Assembly (NCBI RefSeq): GCF_039542035.1
Contig: NZ_BAABHJ010000020.1
Coordinates: forward strand, 62,001 to 126,000
Length of the DNA: 64,000 bases
Reading direction: 5' to 3'
Source: Actinoallomurus liliacearum
GTDB lineage: Bacteria > Actinomycetota > Actinomycetes > Streptosporangiales > Streptosporangiaceae
The notes under the pieces are model-generated. The model saw nothing but the letters and a program-made list of their open reading frames with translations, ran no database searches and was not told the origin of the DNA. The first letter of the stretch is position 1, and each line of letters opens with the position of its first letter. The position numbers were made by a program, and so were the translations under genes. Below, piece by piece: positions 49,193 to 58,097 of the stretch.

Positions 49193-50692
49193 TTGCGAAA
49201 ACTCGCCATCGGTACCCTCATCGGCCTGGCCGCGGCCTCCATCGGGGCCGCGACCCCCGCGGACGCGGCCGCACAGCCGCATCTCGACCGGCTGGTGAAA
49301 CTGAAGGACATCCGCCGGCACCAGAAGGACCTCCAGACGATCGCCACCTACAACGGCGGCACCCGCGCGGCGGGCGAAGCCGGCTTCGAGGTCTCCACCA
49401 AGTACGTCGTCAAGCAGCTCGAGAAGGCCGGTTACCGGCCGACGGTGCAGGACTTCCCCTTCGACTACTACAAGCAGAAGACACCCGCGGTCTTCGACCG
49501 GCCCGGCGGCGCCAAGTACGTCTACGGCACCGACTACGCGACCCTGGACTTCTCCGGCTCCGGTGACGTCACCGCCACCGCCACGGCGGTCGACCCGGCG
49601 GGCGCCGGCGTCGGCAGCGGCTGCGAGGCCGACGACTTCGCCGGCTTCCCGAAGGGGAACATCGCCCTGGTCAAGCGCGGCGGCTGCAACTTCTCGGTGA
49701 AGGCCGGCAACGCCCAGAACGCCGGCGCCGCCGCCATCGCCATCTACAACGACGGCGCCTCGCCCGACCGGATGGGCCCCGTTGAGGGCACCGCCAGCAC
49801 CCCCTGGAAGATTCCGGTGATCGGCCCGACCTACCAGCTCGGCACCGACCTGGTGCAGGCGGCCACGTCCGGCACCCTGACGCTGCACATCAAGACGGAC
49901 ACCTTCAGCGAGCGGCGCACGGCGCACAACGTCATCGCCGAGACCAAGCGCGGCCGCGCCGACAACGTCGTCGTCCTCGGCGCCCACCTCGACAGCGTCA
50001 CCACCGGCCCCGGCATCAACGACAACGGCAGCGGCACCGCCACGATCCTCACCATCGCCGAGCAGATCAACAAGCTGGGCAAGGGCATCAAGAACAAGGT
50101 GCGGTTCGCGTTCTGGGGCGCCGAGGAGGAGGGTCTGCTCGGCTCGGAGTACTACGTCGCCAACCTGACCGCCGCCGAGAAGGCCAGGATCGCCCTCAAC
50201 CTCAACTTCGACATGCTCGGCTCGCCCAACGGCGTCCGCGGCGTGTACGACGGCGACGACTCCCAGGGCGCGGGCACCAACCCGCCCGCCGGCTCCGGCG
50301 CGATCGAGAAGGTCTTCCTCGACTACTACGGCAAGCGGAAGCTGGCGACGTCGCCGAGCGAGTTCAACGGGCGCTCCGACTACGGGCCGTTCATCGAGAA
50401 CGGCATCCCCGCGGGCGGCCTCGACTCCGGCGCGGAGGGCATCAAGACGGCGGCCGAGGCGCAGATCTACGGCGGTCAGGCGGGCGTCGCGTACGACCCG
50501 TGCTACCACCAGGCCTGCGACACGTACACCAACAACAACAGCACCATCCTCGACCAGCTCGCGGACGGCGCCGCCCACGCCGCCCAGGTCTTCGCGGGCA
50601 GCACGCTGCCGGTCAACGGCAACCGCGTCGCCGCTCCCAAGACGGCCCGCGCGCACGTTCAGCACGCGCCCGCCGGCCGCGCGCTCAGCTGA
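49193..50692 (+). CDS. Secreted M28 family aminopeptidase with PA domain
   Basis: A 499-residue protein. A TTG start behind GGAAGGG gives a signal peptide (RKLAIGTLIGLAAASIG, cleavage after ADA). Residues about 135-235 are a PA insert (CNFSVKAGNAQNAGAAAI). The zinc sites are complete: GAHLDSV, INDNGSG, EEEGLLG, FDMLGS and the late histidine in CYHQACDTY. Signal, PA insert and M28 order match Streptomyces aminopeptidase S-like enzymes that remove N-terminal hydrophobic residues outside the cell. A 19-bp perfect hairpin terminates it. Confidence 0.93.
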   Translation: MRKLAIGTLIGLAAASIGAATPADAAAQPHLDRLVKLKDIRRHQKDLQTIATYNGGTRAAGEAGFEVSTKYVVKQLEKAGYRPTVQDFPFDYYKQKTPAVFDRPGGAKYVYGTDYATLDFSGSGDVTATATAVDPAGAGVGSGCEADDFAGFPKGNIALVKRGGCNFSVKAGNAQNAGAAAIAIYNDGASPDRMGPVEGTASTPWKIPVIGPTYQLGTDLVQAATSGTLTLHIKTDTFSERRTAHNVIAETKRGRADNVVVLGAHLDSVTTGPGINDNGSGTATILTIAEQINKLGKGIKNKVRFAFWGAEEEGLLGSEYYVANLTAAEKARIALNLNFDMLGSPNGVRGVYDGDDSQGAGTNPPAGSGAIEKVFLDYYGKRKLATSPSEFNGRSDYGPFIENGIPAGGLDSGAEGIKTAAEAQIYGGQAGVAYDPCYHQACDTYTNNNSTILDQLADGAAHAAQVFAGSTLPVNGNRVAAPKTARAHVQHAPAGRALS

Positions 50693-50718
50693 GGAATTCG
50701 TTCACCGGAGGGGCTCTG

Positions 50719-50762
50719 GTCGTCGTGTGGGGCCGGGTGGCCGCCCGGCCCCACACGACGAC
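50719..50762 (+). terminator. 19-bp perfect hairpin terminator
   Basis: Arms 50719-50737 and 50744-50762 are exact complements around a 6-nt loop, 26 bp after the aminopeptidase stop codon. Confidence 0.88.
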
Positions 50763-50779
50763 TCAATAGGGTGACGGGC

Positions 50780-51373
50780 ATGGCGAAAGAGCGCGACGAC
50801 CAGCCCGTCGTCCTGTCGAAGATCTACACGCGGACCGGCGACGACGGCACGACCAACCTCGGCGACATGAGCCGTACGGCCAAGACCGACCCTCGGCTCG
50901 CGGCGTACGCCGACGTCGACGAGGCCAACAGCGCGATCGGCGTCGCGCTCGCCATGGGCGACCTGCCGGAGGACATCGCCACGCTGCTCACCCGGATCCA
51001 GAATGATCTCTTCGACGTCGGCGCGGACCTGAGCACCCCGATCGTTCCCGACCCGAAGTTCCCGCCGCTGCGGGTCACCGAGGACTACATCACCCGGTTG
51101 GAGGCCGCGTGCGACGAGCACAACGCCGACCTGGCCACGCTGCGGAGCTTCATCCTGCCCGGCGGCACTCCGGGAGCGGCGCTGTTGCACGTCGCGCGCA
51201 CGGTCGCGCGCCGCGCCGAGCGGACCACCTGGGCGGCGCTGACGGTCCACGAGGACATGAACCCGCTGACCGCGAAGTACCTCAACCGGCTGTCCGACCT
51301 GCTGTTCATCCTCGGCCGCAAGGCCAATGGCGACCGCGGCGACGTGCTGTGGAAGCCCGGCGGCGAGCGTTGA
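50780..51373 (+). CDS. Cob(I)alamin adenosyltransferase, PduO type
   Basis: A 197-residue enzyme: KIYTRTGDDGTTNL (ATP-binding), GDMSRTAKTDPRLAAYADVDEAN-type core split over 30-50, and a C-terminal RLSDLLFILGRKAN. It transfers the adenosyl group of ATP to cob(I)alamin, making the cofactor used by acyl-CoA mutases such as the one at 1.7-3.4 kb. A GTG nine bases upstream is an alternative start. It is convergent with the DUF2550 gene. Confidence 0.94.
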   Translation: MAKERDDQPVVLSKIYTRTGDDGTTNLGDMSRTAKTDPRLAAYADVDEANSAIGVALAMGDLPEDIATLLTRIQNDLFDVGADLSTPIVPDPKFPPLRVTEDYITRLEAACDEHNADLATLRSFILPGGTPGAALLHVARTVARRAERTTWAALTVHEDMNPLTAKYLNRLSDLLFILGRKANGDRGDVLWKPGGER

Positions 51374-51393
51374 GCCGGTCGGCGTCCGGCACC

Positions 51394-51492
51394 AGGTGAT
51401 CGGCGAGCCCGGCAGAGCGGCGCGTCAGGCGATCGGGAAGCCTGGCCGGGCGGCGCGTCAGGCGAGCGGGGTGCCCGGCGGGGCGGCCTCGA
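51394..51492. repeat. 33-bp tandem repeat, three units
   Basis: Units start at 51394, 51427 and 51460. The third unit is the coding 3' end of DUF2550 on the minus strand; the other two are duplicate copies of that tail, each again carrying a stop codon (translations APPGTPLA, ARPGFPIA, ALPGSPIT). They lie between two convergent genes. Confidence 0.8.
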
Positions 51493-51895
51493 GCCAGGCG
51501 AGGAAGCCGGTCAGCGCCGCTCCGCTCATCGCCAGCTCGACGGTGCCGTTGCCGTCCTGGATCTCGAGGATGCCGGCGTCCGGCTGAAGGGCGGCCTCCT
51601 CCTCGGCCTCCGGCTTGCGGCGCCCGGAAACGACGAGGCCCCGGCGGTGTACGACCCGCCGGGGCCTCAGCCGAATGCCGAAAATCGCGAACCAGAGCAG
51701 CTCGTCACCGTTGTACCGGCCGATGCCGAGCCGCCATACGCCACGGCCGTGGGGATCGCGGAGACTGCACTCGACCGTGCCGCCGCGGCGTTCGAGCAGC
51801 CAACGCCGCAGCGACAGCAGGGCGAACGCGGCGAGCACCGCCACCAGGACGACAGCGAGCAGCCCGCCGATGTCCCACGCCAGGTACTCGCCCAC
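51458..51895 (-). CDS. DUF2550 membrane-anchored protein
   Basis: A 145-residue protein from GTG. One N-terminal membrane helix (GLLAVVLVAVLAAFALL, about 11-27), then a DUF2550 domain with WRLGIGRYNGDELLWFAIFGIRLRP. It is regularly found right behind atpC in actinobacteria, as here (35 bp), but has no known function. The last codons are inside a tandem repeat, so the C-terminus may vary between strains. Confidence 0.88.
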   Translation of the reverse strand: MGEYLAWDIGGLLAVVLVAVLAAFALLSLRRWLLERRGGTVECSLRDPHGRGVWRLGIGRYNGDELLWFAIFGIRLRPRRVVHRRGLVVSGRRKPEAEEEAALQPDAGILEIQDGNGTVELAMSGAALTGFLAWLEAAPPGTPLA

Positions 51896-51930
51896 TCCCC
51901 CCTGCTTCCCCCACGAGTCCGGTGCCGGTG

Positions 51931-52320
51931 TCAGACCTCTTGGCCGGCGGCCCGCAGGCGCGCGCGGGCCCGCCGCTGCGCGGCCGCGGCCTCCTCGCCC
52001 TCCAGGCCGGAGACCCGCTCGTACTCCGCGCGGGCGGCGTCGAGATCGATCTCGCCGCCCAGCTCGGCGTACTCGGCGAGCACCGACACCTCGTCGGAGG
52101 CGACCGAGAAGAAACCGCCGGAGACCATCGCGGAGATGGTCTCCGACTCGTCGGCGGGCTTGATCCGCACGACACTGCCGTCCACCAGCAGGCCCAGGAC
52201 CGGCGCGTGACCGGGCATGATGCCCATCTCACCCTCGATGGTCTTGGCAACGACCATATCGGCTTCGCCGGCCCAGATCTCACGCTCCGGTGAGACGAGC
52301 TCGACGTGCAGCTTTGCCAC
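51931..52320 (-). CDS. atpC: F1Fo ATP synthase epsilon subunit
   Basis: A 129-residue subunit: beta-barrel 1-85 (LHVELVSPEREIWAGEADMV, with IMPGHAPVL) and a C-terminal helical part with repeated Ala/Arg. It sits at the central stalk and can inhibit ATP hydrolysis. Last subunit gene of the operon, 26 bp after atpD. Confidence 0.96.
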   Translation of the reverse strand: MAKLHVELVSPEREIWAGEADMVVAKTIEGEMGIMPGHAPVLGLLVDGSVVRIKPADESETISAMVSGGFFSVASDEVSVLAEYAELGGEIDLDAARAEYERVSGLEGEEAAAAQRRARARLRAAGQEV

Positions 52321-52346
52321 TTGCTCTCCTCCGAACGCGCGAGGCG

Positions 52347-53777
52347 TTACTTCTGCAGCTCCTGGGCCTTCTTCTCGGCCTGCTCAATGCCACCGACCAT
52401 GAAGAACGCCTGCTCCGGGAGGTGGTCGTACTTGCCCTCGGCGATGGCCTTGAAGGACGCGACCGTGTCGCTCAGCGACACGTTCTCGCCCTGCTGGCCC
52501 GTGAAGGCCTCGGCCATGTACATCGGGTGCGACAGGAACCGCTCGATGCGGCGCGCGCGCTCGACCGTGACCTTGTCCTCTTCGGAGAGCTCGTCGATGC
52601 CCAGGAGGGAGATGATGTCCTGCAGCTCCTTGTAGCGCTGCAGAATCTGCTTCACGTGCTGGGCGGTGTCGTAGTGCTCCCGGCCGAGGATGACCGGGTC
52701 CATGATCCGCGACGTCGAGTCCAGCGGGTCCACCGCCGGGTAGATGCCCTTCTCCGTGATCGCACGGGAGAGCACCGTCGTGGCGTCGAGGTGCGCGAAC
52801 GTGGTGTGCGGCGCGGGGTCGGTGATGTCGTCCGCGGGCACGTAGATCGCCTGCATCGAGGTGATCGAGTGACCACGGGTCGAGGTGATCCGCTCCTGCA
52901 GCTCGCCCATCTCGTCGGCGAGGGTCGGCTGGTAACCCACGGCGGACGGCATACGGCCGAGCAGCGTGGAGACCTCCGAACCCGCCTGGGTGAACCGGAA
53001 GATGTTGTCGATGAACAGCAGCACGTCCTGGTTCTGCACATCGCGGAAGTACTCCGCCATGGTCAGCGCGGACAGGGCCACCCGCAGACGGGTGCCCGGC
53101 GGCTCGTCCATCTGGCCGAAGACGAGCGCCGTGTCCTTGAGGACGTCGGCCTCCTTCATCTCCAGCAGCAGGTCGGTGCCCTCACGGGTACGCTCGCCGA
53201 CGCCCGCGAACACCGAGGTACCGCGGTGGTTACGGGCGACACGGGTGATCATCTCCTGGATGAGCACCGTCTTGCCCACACCGGCGCCGCCGAACAGGCC
53301 GATCTTGCCGCCCTTGACGTACGGCGTGAGCAGGTCGATGACCTTGATACCGGTCTCGAGGATCTCGGTCTTGCTCTCGAGCTGGTCGAACGCCGGCGCG
53401 TGCCGGTGGATCGGCCAGCGCTCGGTGACCTCCAGCGTCGAGGACGGGACGTCGAGGGACTCGCCGATGGTGTTGAAGACGTGGCCCTTGACGCCGTCGC
53501 CGACCGGCACCGAGATCGGGGCGCCGGTGTCGACCACCGGCGCGCCGCGGACGACGCCGTCGGTGGGCTGCAGCGAGATGGCGCGGACCATGTTGTCGCC
53601 GATGTGCTGGGCGACCTCGAGGGTCAGCGTCCGGGTCTCACCGCCGATCGTGACCTCGATCTGCAGCGCGTTGTAGATTTCCGGCATCGTCTCGACGGAG
53701 AACTCCACGTCGATGACGGCGCCGGTGACGCGGGCGACGCGGCCCGTCGCCGTGGCTGTTTCTACCGAAGCAGTCAT
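52347..53777 (-). CDS. atpD: F1Fo ATP synthase beta subunit
   Basis: A 476-residue catalytic subunit with Walker A GGAGVGKT (163-170), the catalytic glutamate in GERTREG and the DELSEED-equivalent IDELSEEDK. It makes ATP on the F1 head. The ATG at 53777 gives the usual N-terminus (MTASVETATA); a GTG at 53789, overlapping the atpG stop (GTGA), would add four residues and is also plausible. Confidence 0.97.
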   Translation of the reverse strand: MTASVETATATGRVARVTGAVIDVEFSVETMPEIYNALQIEVTIGGETRTLTLEVAQHIGDNMVRAISLQPTDGVVRGAPVVDTGAPISVPVGDGVKGHVFNTIGESLDVPSSTLEVTERWPIHRHAPAFDQLESKTEILETGIKVIDLLTPYVKGGKIGLFGGAGVGKTVLIQEMITRVARNHRGTSVFAGVGERTREGTDLLLEMKEADVLKDTALVFGQMDEPPGTRLRVALSALTMAEYFRDVQNQDVLLFIDNIFRFTQAGSEVSTLLGRMPSAVGYQPTLADEMGELQERITSTRGHSITSMQAIYVPADDITDPAPHTTFAHLDATTVLSRAITEKGIYPAVDPLDSTSRIMDPVILGREHYDTAQHVKQILQRYKELQDIISLLGIDELSEEDKVTVERARRIERFLSHPMYMAEAFTGQQGENVSLSDTVASFKAIAEGKYDHLPEQAFFMVGGIEQAEKKAQELQK

Positions 53778-53785
53778 GGTGACTC

Positions 53786-54706
53786 TCACTCACTCCCCGC
53801 GGAGCTCTCGGCGAGCGCGTTCGCGCCACCGACGATCTCGCTGATTTCCTGCGTGATCTCGGCCTGACGGGCCTGGTTCGCGACCCGCGTCAGGTTCTCG
53901 ATCACATCGTTGGCGTTGTCGGTCGCCGACTTCATCGCCCGCCGCCGCTGCGCGTGCTCGGAGGCGGCCGCCTGGAGCAGCATGTGCCAGATCCGGCTCT
54001 CGATGTAGTTCGGCAGGAGGGCGTCGAGCACGGCCTCCGCGGAGGGCTCGAACTCGTACGCCGGCAGCACGCCCTGGGCCTGCTCCTCCGGGGCCTGCTC
54101 GGACTCCTCGATCTCCAGCGGCAGCAGCCGGCGGACCTGCGCCGTCTGCGTCAGCATCGACACGAACTCGGTGTAGACGACGTGGATCTCGGCGACGCCG
54201 CCCTCGTCGGCCGGCTTCTCGAACTCACGGACGAGAGCACGGCCGATGGTCTCGGCGTTCTCGAACCGCGGGTTGTCACTGAAGCCGGTCCACTCCCCGG
54301 CGAACTCGCGCTCGCGGAAGCGGTACCAGCCGACGCCCTTGCGCCCGACGATGTACGGGATGGGCTCCTTGCCCTGCTCCCGCAGCATCGTCATCAGGCC
54401 CTCCGCCTCGCGGATGACGTTGGCGTTGTAACCGCCGGCGAACCCGCGGTCACTCGTGATGATCAGCACCGCGGCGCGCTTGCTGTCGGTCCGCTCGGTC
54501 AGCAGCGGGTGGCCGACACCGACGTTGTGGCTGACCAGCGCGGAGATGGCGCGCGTGATCTGCCGGGCGTACGGCCCCGACTCCCGCACCCGCTGCTGTG
54601 CCTTGACGATCCGCGACGAGGCGATGAGCTCCTGCGCGCGCGTGATCTTCGCCATCGACCTCGTCGTGGCGATACGGCGCCGGATCGTCCGAAGCTGGGC
54701 ACCCAT
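53786..54706 (-). CDS. atpG: F1Fo ATP synthase gamma subunit
   Basis: A 306-residue central-stalk subunit: N-terminal helix MGAQLRTIRRRIATTRSMAKI and C-terminal helix MKSATDNANDVIENLT, which form the rotating coiled coil. A short insertion with ESEQAPEEQAQG (about 205-220) is normal for actinobacteria. It starts 3 bp after atpA. Confidence 0.97.
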   Translation of the reverse strand: MGAQLRTIRRRIATTRSMAKITRAQELIASSRIVKAQQRVRESGPYARQITRAISALVSHNVGVGHPLLTERTDSKRAAVLIITSDRGFAGGYNANVIREAEGLMTMLREQGKEPIPYIVGRKGVGWYRFREREFAGEWTGFSDNPRFENAETIGRALVREFEKPADEGGVAEIHVVYTEFVSMLTQTAQVRRLLPLEIEESEQAPEEQAQGVLPAYEFEPSAEAVLDALLPNYIESRIWHMLLQAAASEHAQRRRAMKSATDNANDVIENLTRVANQARQAEITQEISEIVGGANALAESSAGSE

Positions 54707-54709
54707 GCC

Positions 54710-56347
54710 TTACTTCTTCCTTACGCGGGTGATCTTCTCCTGCTCGACGTCACCCTCATCGATGGCCTCGACCGGCTGCTCCTGGACGAGCAGGCCGTGG
54801 TTCGTGGTCTCGAAGCCCTTCTTGAACTCCGCGATGGCGTCCTTCAGGGTCGACTGGGCGTCGTCGCCGAACTGGCCGGTCTCCCGGATGCCGTCCAGCA
54901 GACCCGACTGGTTGCGCTTCACGTAGTCGAGCAGCTCGGCCTCGAACCGGCGGATGTCCTCGATCGGCACGTCGTCGAGCTCGCCGTTCGTGCCCGACCA
55001 GATGGAGACGACCTGCTGCTCCATCGGGAACGGGTTGTTCTGCGGCTGCTTGAGCAGCTCGACCAGGCGGGCGCCGCGGTCCAGCTGGGCGCGCGACGCG
55101 GCGTCCAGGTCGGACGCGAACGCGGCGAACGCCTCCAGGTCGCGGAACTGCGACAGGAACAGCTTCAGGTTGCTGGTCGCCTTGCGCATAGCCTTGGTCA
55201 TCGCGGCGCCGCCGACGCGGGACACCGAAATACCGACGTTGATGGCCGGCCGGACACCCTGGTTGAACAGGTCGGTCTCCAGGAAGACCTGGCCGTCGGT
55301 GATCGAGATGACGTTCGTCGGGATGTACGCCGAGACGTCGTTGCCCTTGGTCTCGATGATCGGCAGACCCGTCATCGAGCCGGCGCCCATGTCGTCCGAC
55401 AGCTTCGCGCACCGCTCCAGCAGCCGCGAGTGCAGGTAGAACACGTCACCGGGGTAGGCCTCGCGGCCCGGCGGACGGCGCAGCAGCAGCGAGATCGCGC
55501 GGTACGACTCGGCCTGCTTGGACAGGTCGTCGAACACGATCAGGACGTGCTTGCCCTCGTACATCCAGTGCTGGCCGATGGCCGAGCCGGTGTAGGGGGC
55601 GATGTACTTGTAGCCCGCGGGTTCGGACGCCGGAGCCGCCACGATCGTGGTGTACTCCAGGGCGCCGGCCGCCTCGAGGGTGGCCCGCACCTGCGCGATC
55701 GTCGAGCCCTTCTGGCCGACCGCGACGTAGATGCAGCGGACCTGCTTGCTCGGGTCGCCGCTCTCCCACGCCTGCTTCTGGTTCAGGATCGTGTCGATCG
55801 CGACGGTGGTCTTGCCGGTCTGCCGGTCACCGATGATCAGCTGTCGCTGACCGCGGCCGATCGGCGTCAGCGCGTCGATCGCCTTGATACCGGTCTGCAG
55901 CGGCTCGCCCACCGGCTGGCGCTGCATGACGCCCGGCGCCTGCAGCTCCAGCTCGCGGCGGCCGGCCGTCTCGATCGCGCCCTTGCCGTCGATCGGGTTC
56001 CCCAGCGAGTCCACGACGCGGCCGAGGTAGCCGTCGCCGATCGGCACCGACAGGACCTCGCCGGTGCGGCGGACCTGCTGGCCCTCCTCGATCTTGGAGA
56101 AGTCGCCCAGGATGACGACACCGATCTGGCGAACGTCCAGGTTCAGCGCGATGCCGCGCGTGCCGTCCTCGAACTCAAGGAGCTCGTTCGCCATGGCCGA
56201 GGGCAGGCCCTCGACGAAGGCGATGCCGTCGAAGCACTCGACGACGGTCCCGACCTCCTCGCGCGCGGCGGTCTCCGGCTCGTAGGCCTGGACGAAGCGC
56301 TCGAGCGCGCCCCGGATCTCCTCCGGCCGGATCGTCAGCTCCGCCAT
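54710..56347 (-). CDS. atpA: F1Fo ATP synthase alpha subunit
   Basis: A 545-residue subunit with the non-catalytic nucleotide site GDRQTGKT (173-180), and SVSRVGGAAMTKAMR. The C-terminal 30 residues (EQPVEAIDEGDVEQEKITRV at the end) form the extended tail known in mycobacterial and other actinobacterial alpha subunits, where it suppresses ATP hydrolysis. The start MAELTIRPEE is typical. Confidence 0.97.
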   Translation of the reverse strand: MAELTIRPEEIRGALERFVQAYEPETAAREEVGTVVECFDGIAFVEGLPSAMANELLEFEDGTRGIALNLDVRQIGVVILGDFSKIEEGQQVRRTGEVLSVPIGDGYLGRVVDSLGNPIDGKGAIETAGRRELELQAPGVMQRQPVGEPLQTGIKAIDALTPIGRGQRQLIIGDRQTGKTTVAIDTILNQKQAWESGDPSKQVRCIYVAVGQKGSTIAQVRATLEAAGALEYTTIVAAPASEPAGYKYIAPYTGSAIGQHWMYEGKHVLIVFDDLSKQAESYRAISLLLRRPPGREAYPGDVFYLHSRLLERCAKLSDDMGAGSMTGLPIIETKGNDVSAYIPTNVISITDGQVFLETDLFNQGVRPAINVGISVSRVGGAAMTKAMRKATSNLKLFLSQFRDLEAFAAFASDLDAASRAQLDRGARLVELLKQPQNNPFPMEQQVVSIWSGTNGELDDVPIEDIRRFEAELLDYVKRNQSGLLDGIRETGQFGDDAQSTLKDAIAEFKKGFETTNHGLLVQEQPVEAIDEGDVEQEKITRVRKK

Positions 56348-56384
56348 GTCTTCTTCGTCTCTCTCCGTGAGTCCGATGCTTGGT

Positions 56385-57203
56385 TCAGCTCGACCGTTCG
56401 ATTCGCCGGCGGACGTCTTCCAGCCGGCGAGCGATGGTGCCGTCGATTTCCTCGTCCCCGATCTGGACGGAAATACCACCCAAAACGGAGGGGTCGACCT
56501 CAATGTTCAAGTGAACGTCGCGGCCGTACTGCGCCGACAGCGCTGCCGTCAGCCGCGTCTTCCGCGCCTCGTCGAGCTCGACCGCCGTGCGGACCACCGC
56601 GACCAGCCGGTTGCGGCGCTCGGCGACGATCCGTCCGTAGCCCTCGAGCGCTCGCTCCAGACTACGTCCTCGCGGATGTGCCACAGCCTCGCTGACCAGC
56701 CGCAACGTCGCCGCCGCAGTCTTGCCCTCCAGGAGCGTGGTGACCAGCTCGACCTTGCGCTCGGCCGGTACCCGCCGGTCCACCAGCGCGCCCCGCAGCT
56801 CCGGCTGTCCCTCGACGATCCGCCCGAACCGGAAGAGCTCGTCTTCCACGTCGTCGATCCGCGACTGCGCCTCGGCGGCGGCCGCGACGGCGGTCACCGC
56901 GAGCTCCTCGATCGCGTCGGCGAGCTCGGTGGACCGCGCCCACCGCTGCCGCACGACGTCGCCGATGAAGTCACGGACCGCCGGGGCGACGTTGCCGTCG
57001 AGCACGGCCGTGGCCAGCCCGGCCCGCCGGTCGGCCGGCTGGGCCGGGTCCGACAGGGCCCGGCGCAGCACGTGCTCCCGGTCGAGCAGGTGCACCACGG
57101 CGAACAGCTCGTCGCCGAACGCCGCCGGGTCACCAGCGGTGGACAGGACGGCCTCGAGCCGCTCCCTGGCCTCGACGAACGAGGCCCTGCTCGCGCCGAT
57201 CAT
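56385..57203 (-). CDS. atpH: F1Fo ATP synthase delta subunit
   Basis: A 272-residue protein, longer than the 180-residue standard and in line with actinobacterial delta subunits. The N-terminal half (1-95) is all-helical; the C-terminal half has VELVTTLLEGKTAAATLRLV and the usual last strand VDPSVLGGISVQIGDEEIDG. It joins F1 to the peripheral stalk. Confidence 0.94.
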   Translation of the reverse strand: MIGASRASFVEARERLEAVLSTAGDPAAFGDELFAVVHLLDREHVLRRALSDPAQPADRRAGLATAVLDGNVAPAVRDFIGDVVRQRWARSTELADAIEELAVTAVAAAAEAQSRIDDVEDELFRFGRIVEGQPELRGALVDRRVPAERKVELVTTLLEGKTAAATLRLVSEAVAHPRGRSLERALEGYGRIVAERRNRLVAVVRTAVELDEARKTRLTAALSAQYGRDVHLNIEVDPSVLGGISVQIGDEEIDGTIARRLEDVRRRIERSS

Positions 57204-57206
57204 TTC

Positions 57207-57764
57207 TTACGCCCCCGCCCGCGCACGGTCCTCGAGCTCGTCGAGGAAGCGGTCGACGGTGCCGCGGCGCCGGGCCTCGTCCTCAAGGGACTCGCCGACG
57301 ATGCGGCCGGCCAGCTCGATCGCGAGCTCCCCGATCTCCGTACGGAGCTGGGTGAACGCCTGCTGCCGGTCGGCGTCGATCTGGGTGTGCGCCTGGTCGA
57401 CGAGCCGCTGTGCCTCGGCCTGCGCCTGGTCGCGCAGCTCCGCGATGATCTGCGCCCCCTGCTCGCGCGCCTCCTCGCGGATCCGTGCGGCCTCCTGCCG
57501 GGCCTCGGCCAGCTGCGTCTGGTACTGCTCGAGCGTCCGCTGAGCCTCGGCCTGCGCCTCCTCGGCCCGCTTGATCCCACCCTCGATCGCGTCAGTACGC
57601 TCCTCGAGCGCCTTCTGGATGCGCGGGATGAGAACCTTGCCGAGGAAGAACAGCACGACGAGGAACGCGAAGATGCCGACGATCATCTCGGCCGCGTCGG
57701 GGAGCAGCGGGTTGGGGTTCTTGCTCTCCGCCGCTAGCAGCCCCGCGTGTTGCGCCAGGTACAT
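57207..57764 (-). CDS. atpF: F1Fo ATP synthase b subunit
   Basis: A 185-residue subunit: one membrane helix (MIVGIFAFLVVLFFLGKVLI, about 27-46) and a long charged coiled coil. It forms the peripheral stalk. The ATG at 57764 is preferred; a GTG at 57773 has GGAAGG only two bases away. It lies 3 bp before atpH. Confidence 0.95.
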   Translation of the reverse strand: MYLAQHAGLLAAESKNPNPLLPDAAEMIVGIFAFLVVLFFLGKVLIPRIQKALEERTDAIEGGIKRAEEAQAEAQRTLEQYQTQLAEARQEAARIREEAREQGAQIIAELRDQAQAEAQRLVDQAHTQIDADRQQAFTQLRTEIGELAIELAGRIVGESLEDEARRRGTVDRFLDELEDRARAGA

Positions 57765-57795
57765 GGCGTGCACAGCCTTCCGTAAAAAGTCTTGG

Positions 57796-58029
57796 TCAGT
57801 AGACGAACGGCATGACCAGACCGATCAGGGCGAGCGCCTCGGAAAAGGCGAAGCCCAGGATCATGTTCTGGCGAATGACGTTGGTCATCTCGGGCTGACG
57901 GGCCATGGCCTGTACGCCCTGGCCGAAGACGATGCCGACGCCGATGCCCGGGCCGATGGCCGCGAGGCCGTACCCGATCGACTTGAGACCGTGGTTGATG
58001 TCGACGGCGGCGGCGAGGAGGTTCGTCAT
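57796..58029 (-). CDS. atpE: F1Fo ATP synthase c subunit
   Basis: A 77-residue hairpin of two helices with the polar loop ARQPEM and the ion-binding E64 in AFSEALALIG. The signature GxGxGxG of helix 1 (GPGIGVGIVFG) is present. Proton rather than sodium use is likely, since no sodium-binding Gln/Thr set is seen. AAAGGAAAAGGA precedes the ATG. Confidence 0.96.
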   Translation of the reverse strand: MTNLLAAAVDINHGLKSIGYGLAAIGPGIGVGIVFGQGVQAMARQPEMTNVIRQNMILGFAFSEALALIGLVMPFVY

Positions 58030-58097
58030 TCCTTTTCCTTTTCACTCGGCCGGTGGGGCTCCCCACCGGTCAGGTCTTGGGGTTATTCGGGTTGCTA

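Noticed and set aside
53954..56695. 913-codon open frame on the plus strand across the atp operon
   Set aside because: It runs antisense through atpG, atpA and atpH; no family motif, and the composition reflects codon bias of the real genes.
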